Position numbers and translations under genes: made by a program
Part shown: positions 51,580-63,321 of the stretch, piece after piece
How the letters are laid out: every line of letters begins with the position of its first letter
Position numbering within the stretch: the stretch's first letter is position 1
The notes under the pieces: generated by a model
The model's database searches: none
What the model was told of the DNA's origin: nothing
Seen by the model: the letters and a program-made list of their open reading frames with translations, nothing else
From: Pseudoips prasinana
Taxonomy: Eukaryota; Arthropoda; Insecta; Lepidoptera; Nolidae
Assembly (NCBI GenBank): GCA_951640165.1
Contig: OX621255.1
Span: 6,448,001 to 6,512,000, forward strand
Direction of reading: 5' to 3'
Length of the DNA stretch: 64,000 nt

Positions 51580-51767
51580 CATCATCATCATCTTCATCAT
51601 GTCAGCCAAAGTACGTCTACTGCTGGATAAACGGGTTGGCGATCGCAGTTTGATGGTCATAGTCCACAAAACGCTGCTGTTCTCTGGTAGATATTCCCTC
51701 GGTCGATTTCTACGCCCTCCACACGATGAGATGGGGTGATGATATTCTATGCCGTCACCTCACAGCA
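51580..51767 (-). mobile_element. SINE-like repeat S5 with internal deletion
   Basis: Starts with CAT/TCA repeats, 'gtcagccaaagtacgtctac', ends 'gccgtcacctcacagc'. Confidence 0.7.
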
Positions 51768-51772
51768 AAGTT

Positions 51773-51980
51773 TCATATAATACGAATTAATGAGGAAGCT
51801 AAACTTTTAATAACTTATTCTCAATCTAAATAGTAATAAGTTTTTATTTCTGTGTAAAATACTCTGATGGAAACTGGATTGTAATTTGCATCGGAGTATT
51901 TTATACAGAAATTTAAAAAGTTTACTATTTAGATTGAGAGTACCAAAAGTTTAGTTTTCTCATTAGTTCGTATTATATGA
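51773..51980. mobile_element. Foldback MITE with ~95-base arms
   Basis: Left arm from 'tcatataatacgaattaatg' and right arm ending in its complement; within the arms 'ctcaatctaaatagtaa' and 'taaaatactc' are paired too. The unpaired centre is about 20 bases. Arms show roughly ten percent mismatch plus small indels. Only copy in the window. Confidence 0.8.
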
Positions 51981-52257
51981 GATCCTGTTGATGGGCCGTC
52001 GGTTTTCAAGCCCAGTTAATAAATACAGAGCACATCTTAAAGATTGTACGAGGATATCACGAATAACGGCAGCTTAGAGTAAATTTTTAATTATGTATCA
52101 GTGACCCTTCTCGCGATAATTCCTGAAAGGGCTGGAGAATGGTAGCACATAACACTATGTGTATACTTGGCCTAATCTTCTTAGAGGCTCATCGTAGTTT
52201 GAACAAAAACAAATATCTATTGTGAGCGGTTATTTGTTACTGAAATAGTATACATTA
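51981..52257. other. Intergenic, nothing recognised
   Basis: No gene or shared repeat seen. Confidence 0.5.
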
Positions 52258-52398
52258 GTACAGACGCCAGCACCTCAAGCTACCCCAATCTGTCAAATTT
52301 CCCCAATTGAAAGTGAACCTTATGCTTACGTGATAAAGTTGAAAAACAGTAAAAGAATTTTGATAGATTGAGGTAGCTGGATGTGCTAGCGTCTGTAC
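52258..52398. mobile_element. Foldback MITE M1
   Basis: 141 bp, both arms, TA flanking as in other copies; right arm mutated to 'gctagcgtctgtac'. Confidence 0.88.
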
Positions 52399-52930
52399 AA
52401 TACAATGGGCGACACGAAAAACCTACTGAAAAAATAAACATGTGAACGCTTCCAACAAGATATAGCGTCATTTGAAATTAGATATCAAGGAAAGTAGGCC
52501 TCCATGGTTGCCGATTACTGCTGGACCCTTGTTAGAGACACGTCAGGGCAATCCTACAAAAAAAAACGTTAAAAAGTAAGAAGAAAACCTCCTCGTTTAG
52601 CAAGTTTTAGTCTCAAATATGTAGCAAAACTGATGGTTTTTCTAAAATAGGTATGTTTTTATTAGAAAAGAAATTTGACGTGATAGAGATTGTTCAAGGT
52701 TAATAATTACCCCAAGTTCCCGAATATATTACATTCGTTCGAGACTTTTTGCCCAGTATTGACGATAGGCATAGACAATTAGTTCGCTACCGCTAGTCTA
52801 ATAAGGCTTTTTATTAGTTTTTTTTAACATGACGAATACAGTTAGCCTAAGAGACTTTCACTGCTTCACCGGATTATTGAGGCAAGCGAGGGCACCATCC
52901 GTCTCTAATGAGGCATTCAATAAAACAACT
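52399..52930. other. Intergenic, nothing recognised
   Basis: No gene or shared repeat seen before the tandem array. Confidence 0.5.
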
Positions 52931-54330
52931 ATGAGCATGTTGAATCATACAATGATTGGACTTATTGAAGCTTCTTTATAAAAATAGTTTTGAAAGCAGT
53001 TTTTGTGGATAAAAAAATATTTTTATGGAACGACATTCCTTAACGTGATTTGCGGTAGAACTAGACTTGTAGAGATTGTCACGTAGCGTAGAGGTATATT
53101 ATATACAAGTGTGTGTGTGTGTGTGTAATTATCGAGATACGAGTAAACGAGCGTTGTGCGCGACCCGTAGTATAAACTCAATACTGTACGCGTGGTAATA
53201 TCGTTAAAACTTATTTGCTTTGGGTTTCAGTCATACGCGATTTATATTCTCGCCTCTATACTAATGAATTTAGAAGAAGAATAAAATTCAAACAAAAACT
53301 ATGAGCATGTTGAATCTTCCAATGATTAGACTAATTGTAGCTCCTTTATCAAAATGGTTTCAAAAGTGGTTTTTATGGATAAAAATATATTTTTATGGAA
53401 CGAAATTCCGTACATTGATTTGCAGTAAAACTTGACTTATCGATATCCTCACGTAGCGTAGAGGTATATTATATACAAGTGTGTGTGTGTGTAATTATCG
53501 AAATACGAGTAAACGAGCATTGTGCGCAGCCCGTAGTATAAACTCAATACTGTACGCGTGGTAATATCGTTAAAACTTATTTGCTTTGGGTTTCAGTCAT
53601 ACGCGATTTATATTCTCGCCTCTATACTAATGAATTTAGAAGAAGAATAAAATTCAAACAAAAACTATGAGCATGTTGAATCTTCCAATGATTAGACTAA
53701 TTGTAGCTCCTTTATCAAAATGGTTTCAAAAGTGGTTTTTATGGATAAAAATATATTTTTATGGAACGAAATTCCGTACAGTGATTTGCAGTAAAACTTG
53801 ACTTATCGATATCCTCACGTAGCGTAGAGGTATATTATATACAAGTGTGTGTGTGTGTAATTATCGAAATACGAGTAAACGAGCATTGTGCGCAGCCCGT
53901 AGTATAAACTCAATACTGTAAGCGTGGTAATATCGTTAAAACTTACTTGCTTTGGGTTTCAGTCATACGTGATTTATATTCTCGCCTCCATACTAATGAA
54001 TTTAGAAGAAGAAGAATAAAATTCAAACTAAAACTATGAGCACGTTGAATCTTCCAATGATTAGACTAATTGTAGCTCGTTTATCAAAATGGTTTCGAAA
54101 GTGGATTTTATGGATAAAAAATATGTTTATGGAACGAAATTCCTTAACTTGATTTGCAGTAAAACTTGACTTGTAGAGATCGTCACGTAGCGTAGAGGTA
54201 TATTATATACAAGTGTGTGTGTGTGTGTGTGTGTGTAATTATGGAGATACGAGTAAACGGCCGTAGTATAAACTCAATACTGTACGCGTGGTAATACTTA
54301 TTTGCTTTGGGTTTCAGACATACGTGTTTT
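52931..54330. repeat. Tandem array of four ~370-bp units with GT microsatellites
   Basis: 'atgagcatgttgaatc' recurs at 52931, 53301, 53667 and (as 'atgagcacgttgaatc') 54036: periods 370, 366 and 369. Each unit contains 'cacgtagcgtagaggtatat', a GT run of variable length (10-24 bases), 'ctcaatactgta', 'tttgctttgggtttca'. Units 2 and 3 are nearly identical; 1 and 4 are more diverged and unit 4 lacks about 20 bases near 54255. No ORF conserved across units. Confidence 0.93.
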
Positions 54331-54560
54331 TTTTCATTATTTATTTATTTGAAACCACAAACAAGTTTAATGAAACTGAAATTATACAATATTACTGACA
54401 GTAAACTCAACATTGCTGGTAACCTAATACATAAAGCGCAATACCGTTCGACACCAAAGTAGCCTGAACGTTAACGGTCGTAAGCGGCCGACCGATGACG
54501 TCATTCAGAGCAATACCTATTGAAGATAGCAAAATAATAAAGCAAAAAATAATGTAACTT
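54331..54560 (-). repeat. Probable LINE 3' end, minus strand
   Basis: Starts with a T run and ATTT repeats (54331-54350) directly at the end of the tandem array, followed by AT-rich non-coding sequence. Family not identified. Confidence 0.4.
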
Positions 54561-55261
54561 GTCAATATAAATTAATATGAAACTTCTTTTGCGCTTGTTA
54601 GGTAATACTAAATAAATGTGTAGATAAGTATAGATATAGCCAGATATGCCAAGCTCTAAAATATTAATTGTTATAAGTAAGATTACTTTACACCGTTAAC
54701 CAACAACAAAGCATCATACTTTATGTACCATGGAGGTGTTATATGTGTATAATGAAAACCAGGTAATCTATTATAAGGTATATTTATTAACTTTATAGGG
54801 GAATAATTATTTAAATACAAGAGATACAAGCTGAACATATTATTTAATATATACTATAACATAATAAAACAAACCACGTTGAGACATAAACATAATACAA
54901 AGTTTACTTAGCTTTAAATCACTCTGTCTGTTCAGTACGGCAGTTCCAATAGAATCGACACAAATAGCATTACTGTTAATTTAAATTTGTTCAAACTGAA
55001 TCGTCCCTCCAACCACCGAGAGCTCCGCTCCGGTCAACGTTTCCAACAAGAATGATTCTCATACCGCTCGGGACACACCTTTTATAATAGACGACAAACA
55101 ACTGAAACGTGTTTATGCGACAAACAAGTATGACGTACACCCGCCCGTCGCCACAAAAATGTTAGGCTACCGCTGTTTTATTAATACCGTATTTAATTAT
55201 AAATCTACTATTATTTTATCTACTAACATGTAATATTTATAGTTATATACTTATTATATCG
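54561..55261. other. Intergenic, nothing recognised
   Basis: A slightly GC-richer patch at about 55010-55160 ('gagctccgctccggtcaacg') without a gene. Confidence 0.5.
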
Positions 55262-55498
55262 ATTCCAAGCTAACACGCTCATAGCCAGAGCTCAGCTCTA
55301 ACCGGTCCGTAAGTGCGGTCAGCCCATAGATGGGTTACCGCCAAAGTGGTTTATTTCTGAGTGTCTCCGTACTTCGGAGGACACGATAAGCTGTCGGTCC
55401 CTTGTAGTCGTCAAACCATGTCAGTGACCTACTGGGCTGCTTGAATTACTCTGACGCTAGGATAACTACTACCCATACGATAAGGCTAAGTAAGGACT
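55262..55498 (+). mobile_element. 5S rRNA-derived SINE, copy 2
   Basis: Head 'taaccggtccgtaagtgcgg' and 'catagatgggttaccgcc' (eroded 5S box C), then the same body as copy 1: 'gtgtctccgtacttcggagg', 'ccatgtcagtgacctactgg', 'ctctgacgctaggataac' and a 'ggctaagtaagg' end. The box-A part is partly deleted. Confidence 0.78.
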
Positions 55499-56009
55499 AT
55501 TTTTATATCAATACAAACCCACACATTAAGCTAATAGTAATGCTTACACACTTATAAAAACTACACAAGCAGAACCTATGAATGTATCTACTTCGATTGG
55601 TAATGATTTCAAAGGAAAAAATAAACTTTCTATTTTACTCGGAGAGACCAAGCTTTTTTTACCTTGACATACCACAGACGTAGAGTTTGATTAAACACAC
55701 AAAAGTTTGTCTACGTTATTTTAGTTCTTAGTATGTCATAAAATTTACGATCCGTAGGTTGTTTTTGTGGGTCAGTAGTGGCGAAGAGTGATATTTTGAA
55801 GGAGTGAAGCCGATTATCTAAAAGCCGTACGCTATAGCTTGGAGTAAGCTCCAAGTTATAGTTATCAAAATACTACAGCTTGAGGACCTTTGAAATAGGA
55901 GTAAAAAGGTTTCTGGAAACAGCAAAATTTATGCCCTTTATACGGCGATCCTCTACATGTTACGGCGGGTGATTACTACGATGCGAACCGATTAACTTTT
56001 ATGTTTTTC
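55499..56009. other. Intergenic; imperfect inverted repeat
   Basis: 'ccttgacataccac' at about 55661 and 'agtatgtcataaa' at about 55731 with 'cagacgtag' / 'ctacgtt' between suggest a small foldback (55655-55745). No gene. Confidence 0.5.
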
Positions 56010-56290
56010 TTTTATATAAGAGGGCGAAAAACGAGCAAGTGTGTGACCTGATGGTAAGGATCACCGCCGGCCTTGAAAAGAGTCCGCATACAATTGTTGC
56101 TGACCCTCCCCACTCTCACCTCTATGAGCTCTGGCGACGTTACTCACACTGATGAAACACAACATTAAATTATTAATGTTATTATTAAGGAATTTGTGCT
56201 GTTTGCAGGGAGCGTAATGCTTTATGCTGTTTAAAAAATAATTGATGGAATTTGAACTCACAGACCGACGTTGCAAGTGATATTTGTCAT
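56010..56290 (-). repeat. L2-type tail with variant body
   Basis: 'gcgaaaaacgagcaagtgtg', 'ctgatggtaaggatcaccgc', then 'ctatgagctctggcgacg' and 'ttactcacactgatgaaaca', as at 14540-14680 and about 62720-62800. Possibly a SINE that borrowed the L2 3' end. Confidence 0.6.
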
Positions 56291-57435
56291 GAGCCATGAT
56301 ACGGTGACACTTGTTGCCTAAAGCGTAACTGCGACTTAAATTTGTAACAATGATAGCAAATAAATCATTATGATTTGTAACAATCCAATTTATGAGTTAT
56401 GCTCTTGTCGTTGAATTGCTTTTTTCATTGTTCCCTATTTTATACTAGCGTTTTGACTTCTTAATACGACCTATATTACTTCGAATGTAAACCTTACCAT
56501 CAGAGGTAAAAAGTCACGCTTGTTATAAAATATCTTCCATACGCAATTAATCGTAACTTGTTCAAGTATTGAAACTGGATTGATTAAGCATTGTACTTCT
56601 GTCTATTGATATTAGCAATGATGTTACGCTGTTGTTGGTGAAGCTTCCTCCGTTCCTTTTTATATTCACCTAGAATATTCTGATTTACCAGTAACTCATA
56701 TGACACATGTAATATGATTGATGTCAGGCAAGCCGAGAACAATCGCACAGTATGTCTTTTACGCCACTGGAGGGCAGCTATTTGTATTCAAACCAATAGT
56801 GCCAAGGTTTCGGTTTTCAGAAAATGGGTCTAGATAAAAACACTGATCGATTACATAAGTGAGCTTTTTATGGGGCCGTCTTAAGATGATTTAGAAAGTT
56901 TTCTTTGTAAGAATTTACTTTCATAATACTCTTCCTAAGAGGTTTGGAAACTTTTCATGAGCTAAAACCTCTTCTGTTAAGAGACACCTAGTGCAGTAGA
57001 ACACCTAGTGTCAGTTTTCTTACAAAATGTACCGCAATAGGCTCACATATGTAGCTTCTTCTTGAGATCGTCGTCTTCTTTCTTCTTTAGGTTTAAGAAG
57101 TACAGTTTACATTATAGCTGGCGTACGCCTTTAAGCTGGTGTACATAAACTCACTTTAAGAATAATCCTTTGGGCAAGAGCAGCCCAAATTTTTATTTTA
57201 TCCAACATCCTCAATTGTTGTATGAGATAATTACAGTATAAGATGATTTACCAAACCAGAACCACATATATCCCCCTAACGCTCCGTTCTCACTACTCCA
57301 TGACGCTTTTTTAAAATGTAAGTGAAATTTTGTATTTGAAAAAGTACTCTTTATTATAGTTACACTATATAAATACGCATTTTACATACATATGTACATA
57401 CATAGATTCACGTTTGTTTTTCAGAGTTATAGTAG
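56291..57435. other. Intergenic, nothing recognised
   Basis: Long AT-rich stretch. A repeated 'acacctagtg' and inverted 'cttcttt' tracts only. Confidence 0.5.
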
Positions 57436-57624
57436 TCAGAGTAAAGAGGGGTAGACAGTGTCAACGGATTTCCATTTGTTACGATCTCTGCACACCTCTT
57501 TTGCATCGTTTACTGTCATTATATTGTTCATACATGGTCGCCGGTTTAAAATACTTCTGACCTGGCCTTTTTTGTGAATGTCCCCTTCCTTACATTTTAA
57601 CATTCTATAAACAATTTCGTACAC
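57436..57624 (-). repeat. NIMTVNEAK-family C-terminal fragment, longest copy
   Basis: Minus strand: KCKEGDIHKKGQVRSILNRR, then MNNIMTVNDAKEVCRDRNKW and a stop after YPSLL. The longest of the three copies, giving about 25 more residues upstream. Confidence 0.55.
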
Positions 57625-58489
57625 TGGTTGGTCTCATTGTATAAAGGAGAAGGAAACTTCTGGGCCCGGCAGTTAACTAGTTGAAATGGGAATTAAAAAT
57701 ACCGTTATATTTTTCTAAAGGAAATCACAAAATATGGTATCATGTTTCTATCTAGGAAGCGAGAAAACTTAAATTCAGTTATGAAACAAAACAATCGATA
57801 AAATAATCATGAATTGCTCGCAATCGATTAAGAATAAATCGGTAAAATCTCAGAATATGTTTGAAAATCGAGTGACAAGTGTTTTTCGTGGAATCGATTC
57901 ATAGCGGATTGTATTCCTTTAAGTTTTCTTCGGGCATCACTTCTCTGCCTGAAAGCCTTTACACTCTTTGACTGTCACTCGTTCGTTGTCTTTCGGTTTA
58001 AGTGCTCACGTATTTTCCATGTTTTATTTGTGGTTTTCTTCGACTGTAGCGACTGCACGGGGCGCGGGGGATCTAAACGTGCCAGATCTTCGACATGTCA
58101 CACTCTCCATGCATAAAACCATAACACAACTGAAGCCATTCAAAAATATTTTGTAAAAAACTACAATGTTATAATTTAACCTCACTTTTACTATACTTCA
58201 TATAACTTGTTTCCTGGATAGCCAAATTTCACCAAAATTTCAGTGAGGTCTTGTTATTATATCCTCTCACAAATAAGACTAGTTTGATTCAGTTAACACC
58301 TGGGCCCAGGAATGTATGGAGTCATTTTCTTCTCCTTTAGTATTTATGAAATATTAGCATTAGGTATTCAACGAGGTATATATGAAAGTTTTGATATATC
58401 AATAACATGAATCTTCAAATTTACGGTTTAAATATAAATACTTATTGCATATTGTTTGGGATACAGTGATTTTTGTCTGTTTCTCTAGT
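57625..58489. other. Intergenic, nothing recognised
   Basis: A 62-codon plus frame at 57968-58156 has no motif. Confidence 0.5.
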
Positions 58490-58640
58490 CTGGGTGTAAT
58501 CTATGTATATAAGCATGCATTTACAAAGAAAAGTTATATATGTAGTATATCAGTTATCTGGTTTCCATAGTAAAAGCTCTGCTTAGATTGGTATCATATG
58601 GCCGTAATGTAAACAATATCCCAGGATATTATTGTTATTT
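58490..58640 (+). mobile_element. SINE S1, 3' part
   Basis: 'agtctgggtgtaatctatgt', 'agctctgcttagattggtat', tail 'tcccaggatattattgtta'. The tRNA-like head is missing. Confidence 0.75.
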
Positions 58641-59016
58641 TTAAAAGTTAGTTTGGCATCCATACGTAATCGTAAGTATATGTTTTATGCATCTACATTA
58701 CCATTAAATCTAGTCAGGACATAATAACCTTCAATAACTACCATCATGACGGCAGCGATTTGTGCAGTAATTAACATTATAATGTGATCAATCAAGCCTC
58801 TGAATTGAGTAGCAATATCCAGAGATATAGAGCTGCGGTGCTGATTGAGCACATTCATGGGACTTGGAGAGAAGCCAATATCTATTAATAATAAGAAATT
58901 TATTCTTATATACTCCTGATAGCCTATTATTGTAATATCTTTTGAATTCGTTTGTGGAGCAGTAACGTGTACAACCCTGGATATTGAGGTCTAGTATTTT
59001 TATACATATATATATA

Positions 59017-59403
59017 CAACATGTTACGTAATTAACGCACACCCTCAAACACCCCAATTAGAATATTATGTTGTAATCATAATACATGCACTACATTTTT
59101 TATTTAACATATATATGCATTGTTATTTACTAAATTAGTTTCTTGGTATAAAGTTTCTTTTTCTTTATTTTGTATTGAATGATAGAATTTGTATGAATAC
59201 AAATAAAACTGCGATTTATAAGTCTTATTACTTTGACTTACGGTCCATTTCAATTTGTTTTGACTCTATAGGGTTAATATGACAATGATTTTCGTGGTTT
59301 TAATTATTTTAGAATAAATAATTACCTATATTAAAAATAATATAAATTGATTCAGTGAACGATTCTGAACAATTTCCAGCATGTGCGTTAGTTAAGTTAC
59401 AAT
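59017..59403. mobile_element. MITE M2, uninterrupted copy
   Basis: From 'caacatgttacgtaattaac' to 'gcgttagttaagttaca'; shows the sequence around the R1 LINE insertion point as 'agggttaatatgacaatg'. Confidence 0.88.
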
Positions 59404-59404
59404 A

Positions 59405-59571
59405 CTAGCTGTGCCCCGCGGTTTTATCCGCGTTAAACTTTATAAATTATAGCCTATGTGTTAGTCCAGGGTATCTGATAACTCCATACCAAATTTTATT
59501 AAAATCGCACCATCCGTTTAGACGTGAAACATACACACTCACAAACTTTCCCCTTCATAATATTAGTATGA
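59405..59571 (-). mobile_element. Short Helitron H7
   Basis: 3' end 'gatgaaaccgcggggc'-type hairpin with CTAG at 59405-59408, 5' start TCATACTAATATTATGAAGG on the minus strand. Abuts MITE M2. Confidence 0.8.
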
Positions 59572-59575
59572 TACT

Positions 59576-59750
59576 CGTAATAGGATGGCAAAAAAGCAAG
59601 TGGGTTATCTGATGGTAAGTGATCACCGGCGCCCAACACCAGATTACCCGCCAGTGCGTTGGCGGCTTTTAAGAAAGGAATATGCTTGCTTCCTTAAGGT
59701 TGCCTAGTCATACCGGATCGAAAATACCTCCGCAGGTAATTCTATTAAAT
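59576..59750 (-). repeat. LINE L2 3' end fragment
   Basis: 'agcaagtgggttatctgatg', 'ccagtgcgttggcggctttt' and 'ataccggatcgaaaatacct'; eroded version of 38805-38970. Confidence 0.75.
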
Positions 59751-59811
59751 TCATTAATTCTATTCACTGCTAATGAATAAGTTAAGACTTTTGTGTCGAG
59801 ATTTTTTTAAT

Positions 59812-60066
59812 ATCACTCCGTAGCCTAGTTGGTAGTGCTCCTGCCTATGAAGCTGGTGGTCCTGGGTTCGAATCCCAGTAAGTGCAAATGTTTGTGTGAT
59901 GAGGACTAATATTTGTTTCTGAGTCATGGATGTTTTCTATGTATATAAGTATTTATATATCTATATAAGTATGTATATCGTCGCCTGGTATCCATAGTAC
60001 AAGCTTTGCTTAGTTTGGGGCTAGGATGATCCGTGTGACATTGTCCAAAGATATTATTATTATTAA
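59812..60066 (+). mobile_element. tRNA-derived SINE S2
   Basis: A-box region 'tagcctagttggtagtgctc', B box 'gggttcgaatcccag', tail 'gatattattattattaaa'. Very close to 39489-39750. Confidence 0.88.
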
Positions 60067-60448
60067 ATTCCAGGGTTTTGTGTTGTTATACTCCGATACC
60101 TTAACACGTGTACTTATGCCCTTCCATTCAATTATGTGATTTAGGGACGAATAAGTACATCTATATTACTGCACATACTAAGGCACAATTGAAGACAGTA
60201 TAGGAATAGAACTTGCTCTCCACAAACTGATAAAAAAGTATTGTAACACTCAACCAAGCCCAGAAATCATAAATATAATTTTTAATTGTTATAATTTTGA
60301 TTAATTTTAAATGGCTAATACCTGAAATAAGTTAATTTATATTTTTTCCTTTAGGCTTTGCAAATGAAACAGTTCATGACTGTTTTATATTTTAACGTAT
60401 GTATAATAGTACTATTACTACTGTTATAAAATTTAGATAAACCGGCGA
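60067..60448. other. Intergenic, nothing recognised
   Basis: No gene or shared repeat seen. Confidence 0.5.
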
Positions 60449-60590
60449 GCATGTATGAAGAATATAATGACAGTAATCGAGGCAAAAGAGGTCTGCAAAG
60501 ATCGTGAAAAATGGAAATCCGTTGTCTCTGCCTACCCCTCTGGGAAACAGGCGTGGTTCTATGTATGTACGTATGTATAAGATTTGAGGA
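60449..60590 (+). repeat. NIMTVNEAK-family fragment, plus strand
   Basis: Reads KNIMTVIEAKEVCKDREKWK, then SVVSAYPSGKQA in plus orientation. Confidence 0.55.
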
Positions 60591-60684
60591 TAGGAGTAAA
60601 TCCTTTAATACCAAGGGTTTTTCTACTTGACTCCTCTTCAGAGGTTAAGTCTTTCAAAATTACTGCTTAATGTATCCTTGTCGA

Positions 60685-60782
60685 CTTGACGCCAGCACAT
60701 CAAGCTACCCCAATCTGTCGAATTTCCCCAATTGAAAATGAACCTTAAACTTATGTGGTAAAGTTGAAAATCGATAAAAGTA
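60685..60782. repeat. Foldback MITE M1, left arm and loop only
   Basis: 'ttgacgccagcacatcaagc' and the loop 'aaagttgaaaatcgataaaa'; the right arm is deleted. Confidence 0.75.
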
Positions 60783-61134
60783 AATTAAAAAAACACACTT
60801 GTATGGAACATTTTATTCTGTGAGCTTTATATTATTAACTGTTGTCGTAATATAAACCTAACTAGCTGTTGTTTCAATTTCATTTAATTAACTTCAGTGG
60901 TTTTGGCTGGACGATTATCAATCAGTCGGATCGTGTTACAAATGGGATGCTAGTTTATTTTTTGCATGTAAATGTGTTATATTTACGACAACCATGTTAT
61001 GTTCATTTCTTTTCATCGTGGGTTTTTATTTGTCAGGCATCGACCAGCTCTGAATAAGAATGTTTCAAAAGGTCTTCACAAACTTAGAAATCACGGACAT
61101 GCACACGCATACTCTACTACATATTTTGTTGGTC
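60783..61134. other. Intergenic, nothing recognised
   Basis: No gene or shared repeat seen. Confidence 0.5.
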
Positions 61135-61390
61135 ATTATAATAATATCCTGGGACATTATTCATACACGGCCATCTGATCCCAAACTAAGCAGAGCTTGT
61201 ACTATGGAAACCAGACAACTGATATACTACATACACAATTTTTCTTTTGTAAATACATACTTATATAGATAATTACACCCAGACTCAGGACAAACATACA
61301 TGTTCATGCGCACAAATATCTGTCCTGGGTGGGAATAGAAGGAGCTCCGGCATGAAAAGCAAGCATTTGCCAACAACGGCAACAGGCCCG
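61135..61390 (-). mobile_element. tRNA-derived SINE S1, minus copy
   Basis: 'aatatcctgggacattattc' tail at the left, 'ctgatcccaaactaagcaga', and the head 'ctgtcctgggtgggaataga' with a mutated B box at the right. It ends next to MITE M2. Confidence 0.85.
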
Positions 61391-61399
61391 TCAAATATA

Positions 61400-61775
61400 C
61401 AACATGTAACTTAATTAACAATGAAAATAGTTCGTTCAGAATCGTTTACTGAAACGATTTATATAATTTTTAATAAGTATAGGTAATTTTTTATCCCAAA
61501 AATAATTAAAACCATGGAACCAAACCAAACCAAAAAAATGGACCGTAAGTCAAAGTAAAAAGACTTTTAAAATCGCAGTTTTACTTGTTCCTATTCATAC
61601 AAATTCAACCATTCAATACAAAACAAAGAAAACTAAACTTTATTCCAAGAAACTAATTTAGTAAATAACTATGCATATACATGTTAAATTAAAAAACTCA
61701 GTGTATGTATTATGATTACAACATAATATTCTAATTGGGGTGTCTGTGGGTGTGCGTTAATTACGTTACATGTTG
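61400..61775. mobile_element. MITE M2, reverse orientation
   Basis: Ends 'caacatgtaacttaattaac' and 'cgttaattacgttacatgtt'; flanked by TA on both sides. Confidence 0.88.
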
Positions 61776-62161
61776 TATAATAAATATAAATTGTAAACCT
61801 GTACGGGTACCGAGTTATTAGCGAGGTAAACACCTTAACCACTGCGGTAGACGTGCTATCAAAACTAATACTATTAGCCAATAAAAAAAGCCTACATAAT
61901 TTACACTTGTGACTGTACCAGGCTCACAGTACTTGAACAGTTCTCCAATAAAATGGAAGGTATAAAAGCGAAATGCAGACAGACTTATTCCCTAGACACC
62001 ACCACAGAGTAGGTAGGTGTAGTGCAACTGTCAGACAGTAGATTTATCTATTAACAAATCAGAGATACGGAACGCTTGGCACAATGCCAGCGACTTATGC
62101 ATTCATGGGGTGACTAAACAGGTAGCGTTGGCAGAAAAAAGTTAGAATTATTATTTATTTA
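61776..62161. other. Intergenic; possible eroded SINE head
   Basis: 'acgggtaccgagttattagc' with 'ccttaaccactgcggtagac' at about 61802-61855 resembles a minus-strand S3 head. Nothing else. Confidence 0.45.
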
Positions 62162-62343
62162 CCAGCTGTGCCCCGCGGTTTTACCCGCGTTAAACGTTAT
62201 AAATTATAGCCTATGTGTTTATGCAGGGTGTCAGCTGACTCCATACCAAATTTTATTAAAATCGCTCCAGACGTAAGACGTGAAGAAGTAACAAACAACA
62301 ACTCACACACTCACAAACTTTCGCCTTTATAATATTAGTATGA
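62162..62343 (-). mobile_element. Short Helitron H8
   Basis: 3' end region 'ccagctgtgccccgcggtt' with 'acccgcgt' hairpin; 5' start TCATACTAATATTATAAAGG on the minus strand. Confidence 0.8.
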
Positions 62344-62347
62344 TTTA

Positions 62348-62649
62348 CTAGCTGTGCCCTGCGGTTTTACCGCATTAAATTTTATAAATTATCACAACTC
62401 CTCCCCCGTAAGTGATAGCGTGATAATGTAGCCTATATGTTGACCCGACCTCTTAGTAATATTCGTGCAAAATTTGAAGTGAATCCATGCGGTACTTTTT
62501 GAGTTTGGCCCAGACAAACAGACAAAAATTCTAAAAACTATATTTTTGGCTTCGATATCGATTGCAGATCACGCCCAATGTACTTACTCTTTTAAAGAAA
62601 TATTCAATGAACAGTTTTGACATTCCTACGATTTTATCATATGTATAGA
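62348..62649 (-). mobile_element. Short Helitron H6, adjacent to H8
   Basis: 3' end 'ctagctgtgccctgcggtt', body 'gttgacccgacctcttagta', 5' start TCTATACATATGATAAAA on the minus strand. Only four bases separate it from H8 and the two are in the same orientation. Confidence 0.85.
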
Positions 62650-62934
62650 TATAGATTACATAATTATTTCATACGTTTGTATGCTATACGGTAATTAGTT
62701 ACCAAATTATAAATATCATCTTTGACCCTCTCCCATCTCCTCGAGCTTTGGCAACATTAGTTACACTTTGATGTCATTACATTACAACATAATGTTGTTT
62801 ACAAATATTTAAATGACATCGATGAGAAGAATAGAATTTAAGTGACGGACACAAAGCCACTTCAAATGTCACTTCCGTTTAGCGGGACTGCGGGACCACA
62901 TACTATCGACCTTCAGACTATTTAATCTAATATA

Positions 62935-63321
62935 CACCATGTAACGTAATTAACGCACACCCTCTAACACCTCAATTAGAATATTATGTTGTAATTATAA
63001 TACATACACTGAATTTTTTATTTAACATGTATATTTGTTATTTACTAAATTAGTTTCTTGGAATAAAGTTTATTTTTCTTTATTTTGTATGGAATGATGG
63101 AATTAGTATGAATACAAATAAAACTGCGATTTAAAAGTCTTATTACGTTGACTTACAGTCCATTTCAATTTGTTTTGACTGTATATAATATGACAATAAT
63201 TTCCGTAGTTTCAATTATTTTGGAATACAAAATTACCTTTATTAAAAATTATATGAATCGATTCAGTAGACGATTCTGAACAAACTATTTTCAGGGTGTG
63301 CGTTAGTTAAGTTACATTTTG
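62935..63321. mobile_element. MITE M2
   Basis: Ends 'caccatgtaacgtaattaac' and 'gcgttagttaagttacattt'; TA on both sides. Confidence 0.85.

Noticed and set aside
52931..54330. CRISPR-like array
   Set aside because: Units are ~370 bp, spacers absent, and the genome is clearly eukaryotic; it is an ordinary tandem repeat.
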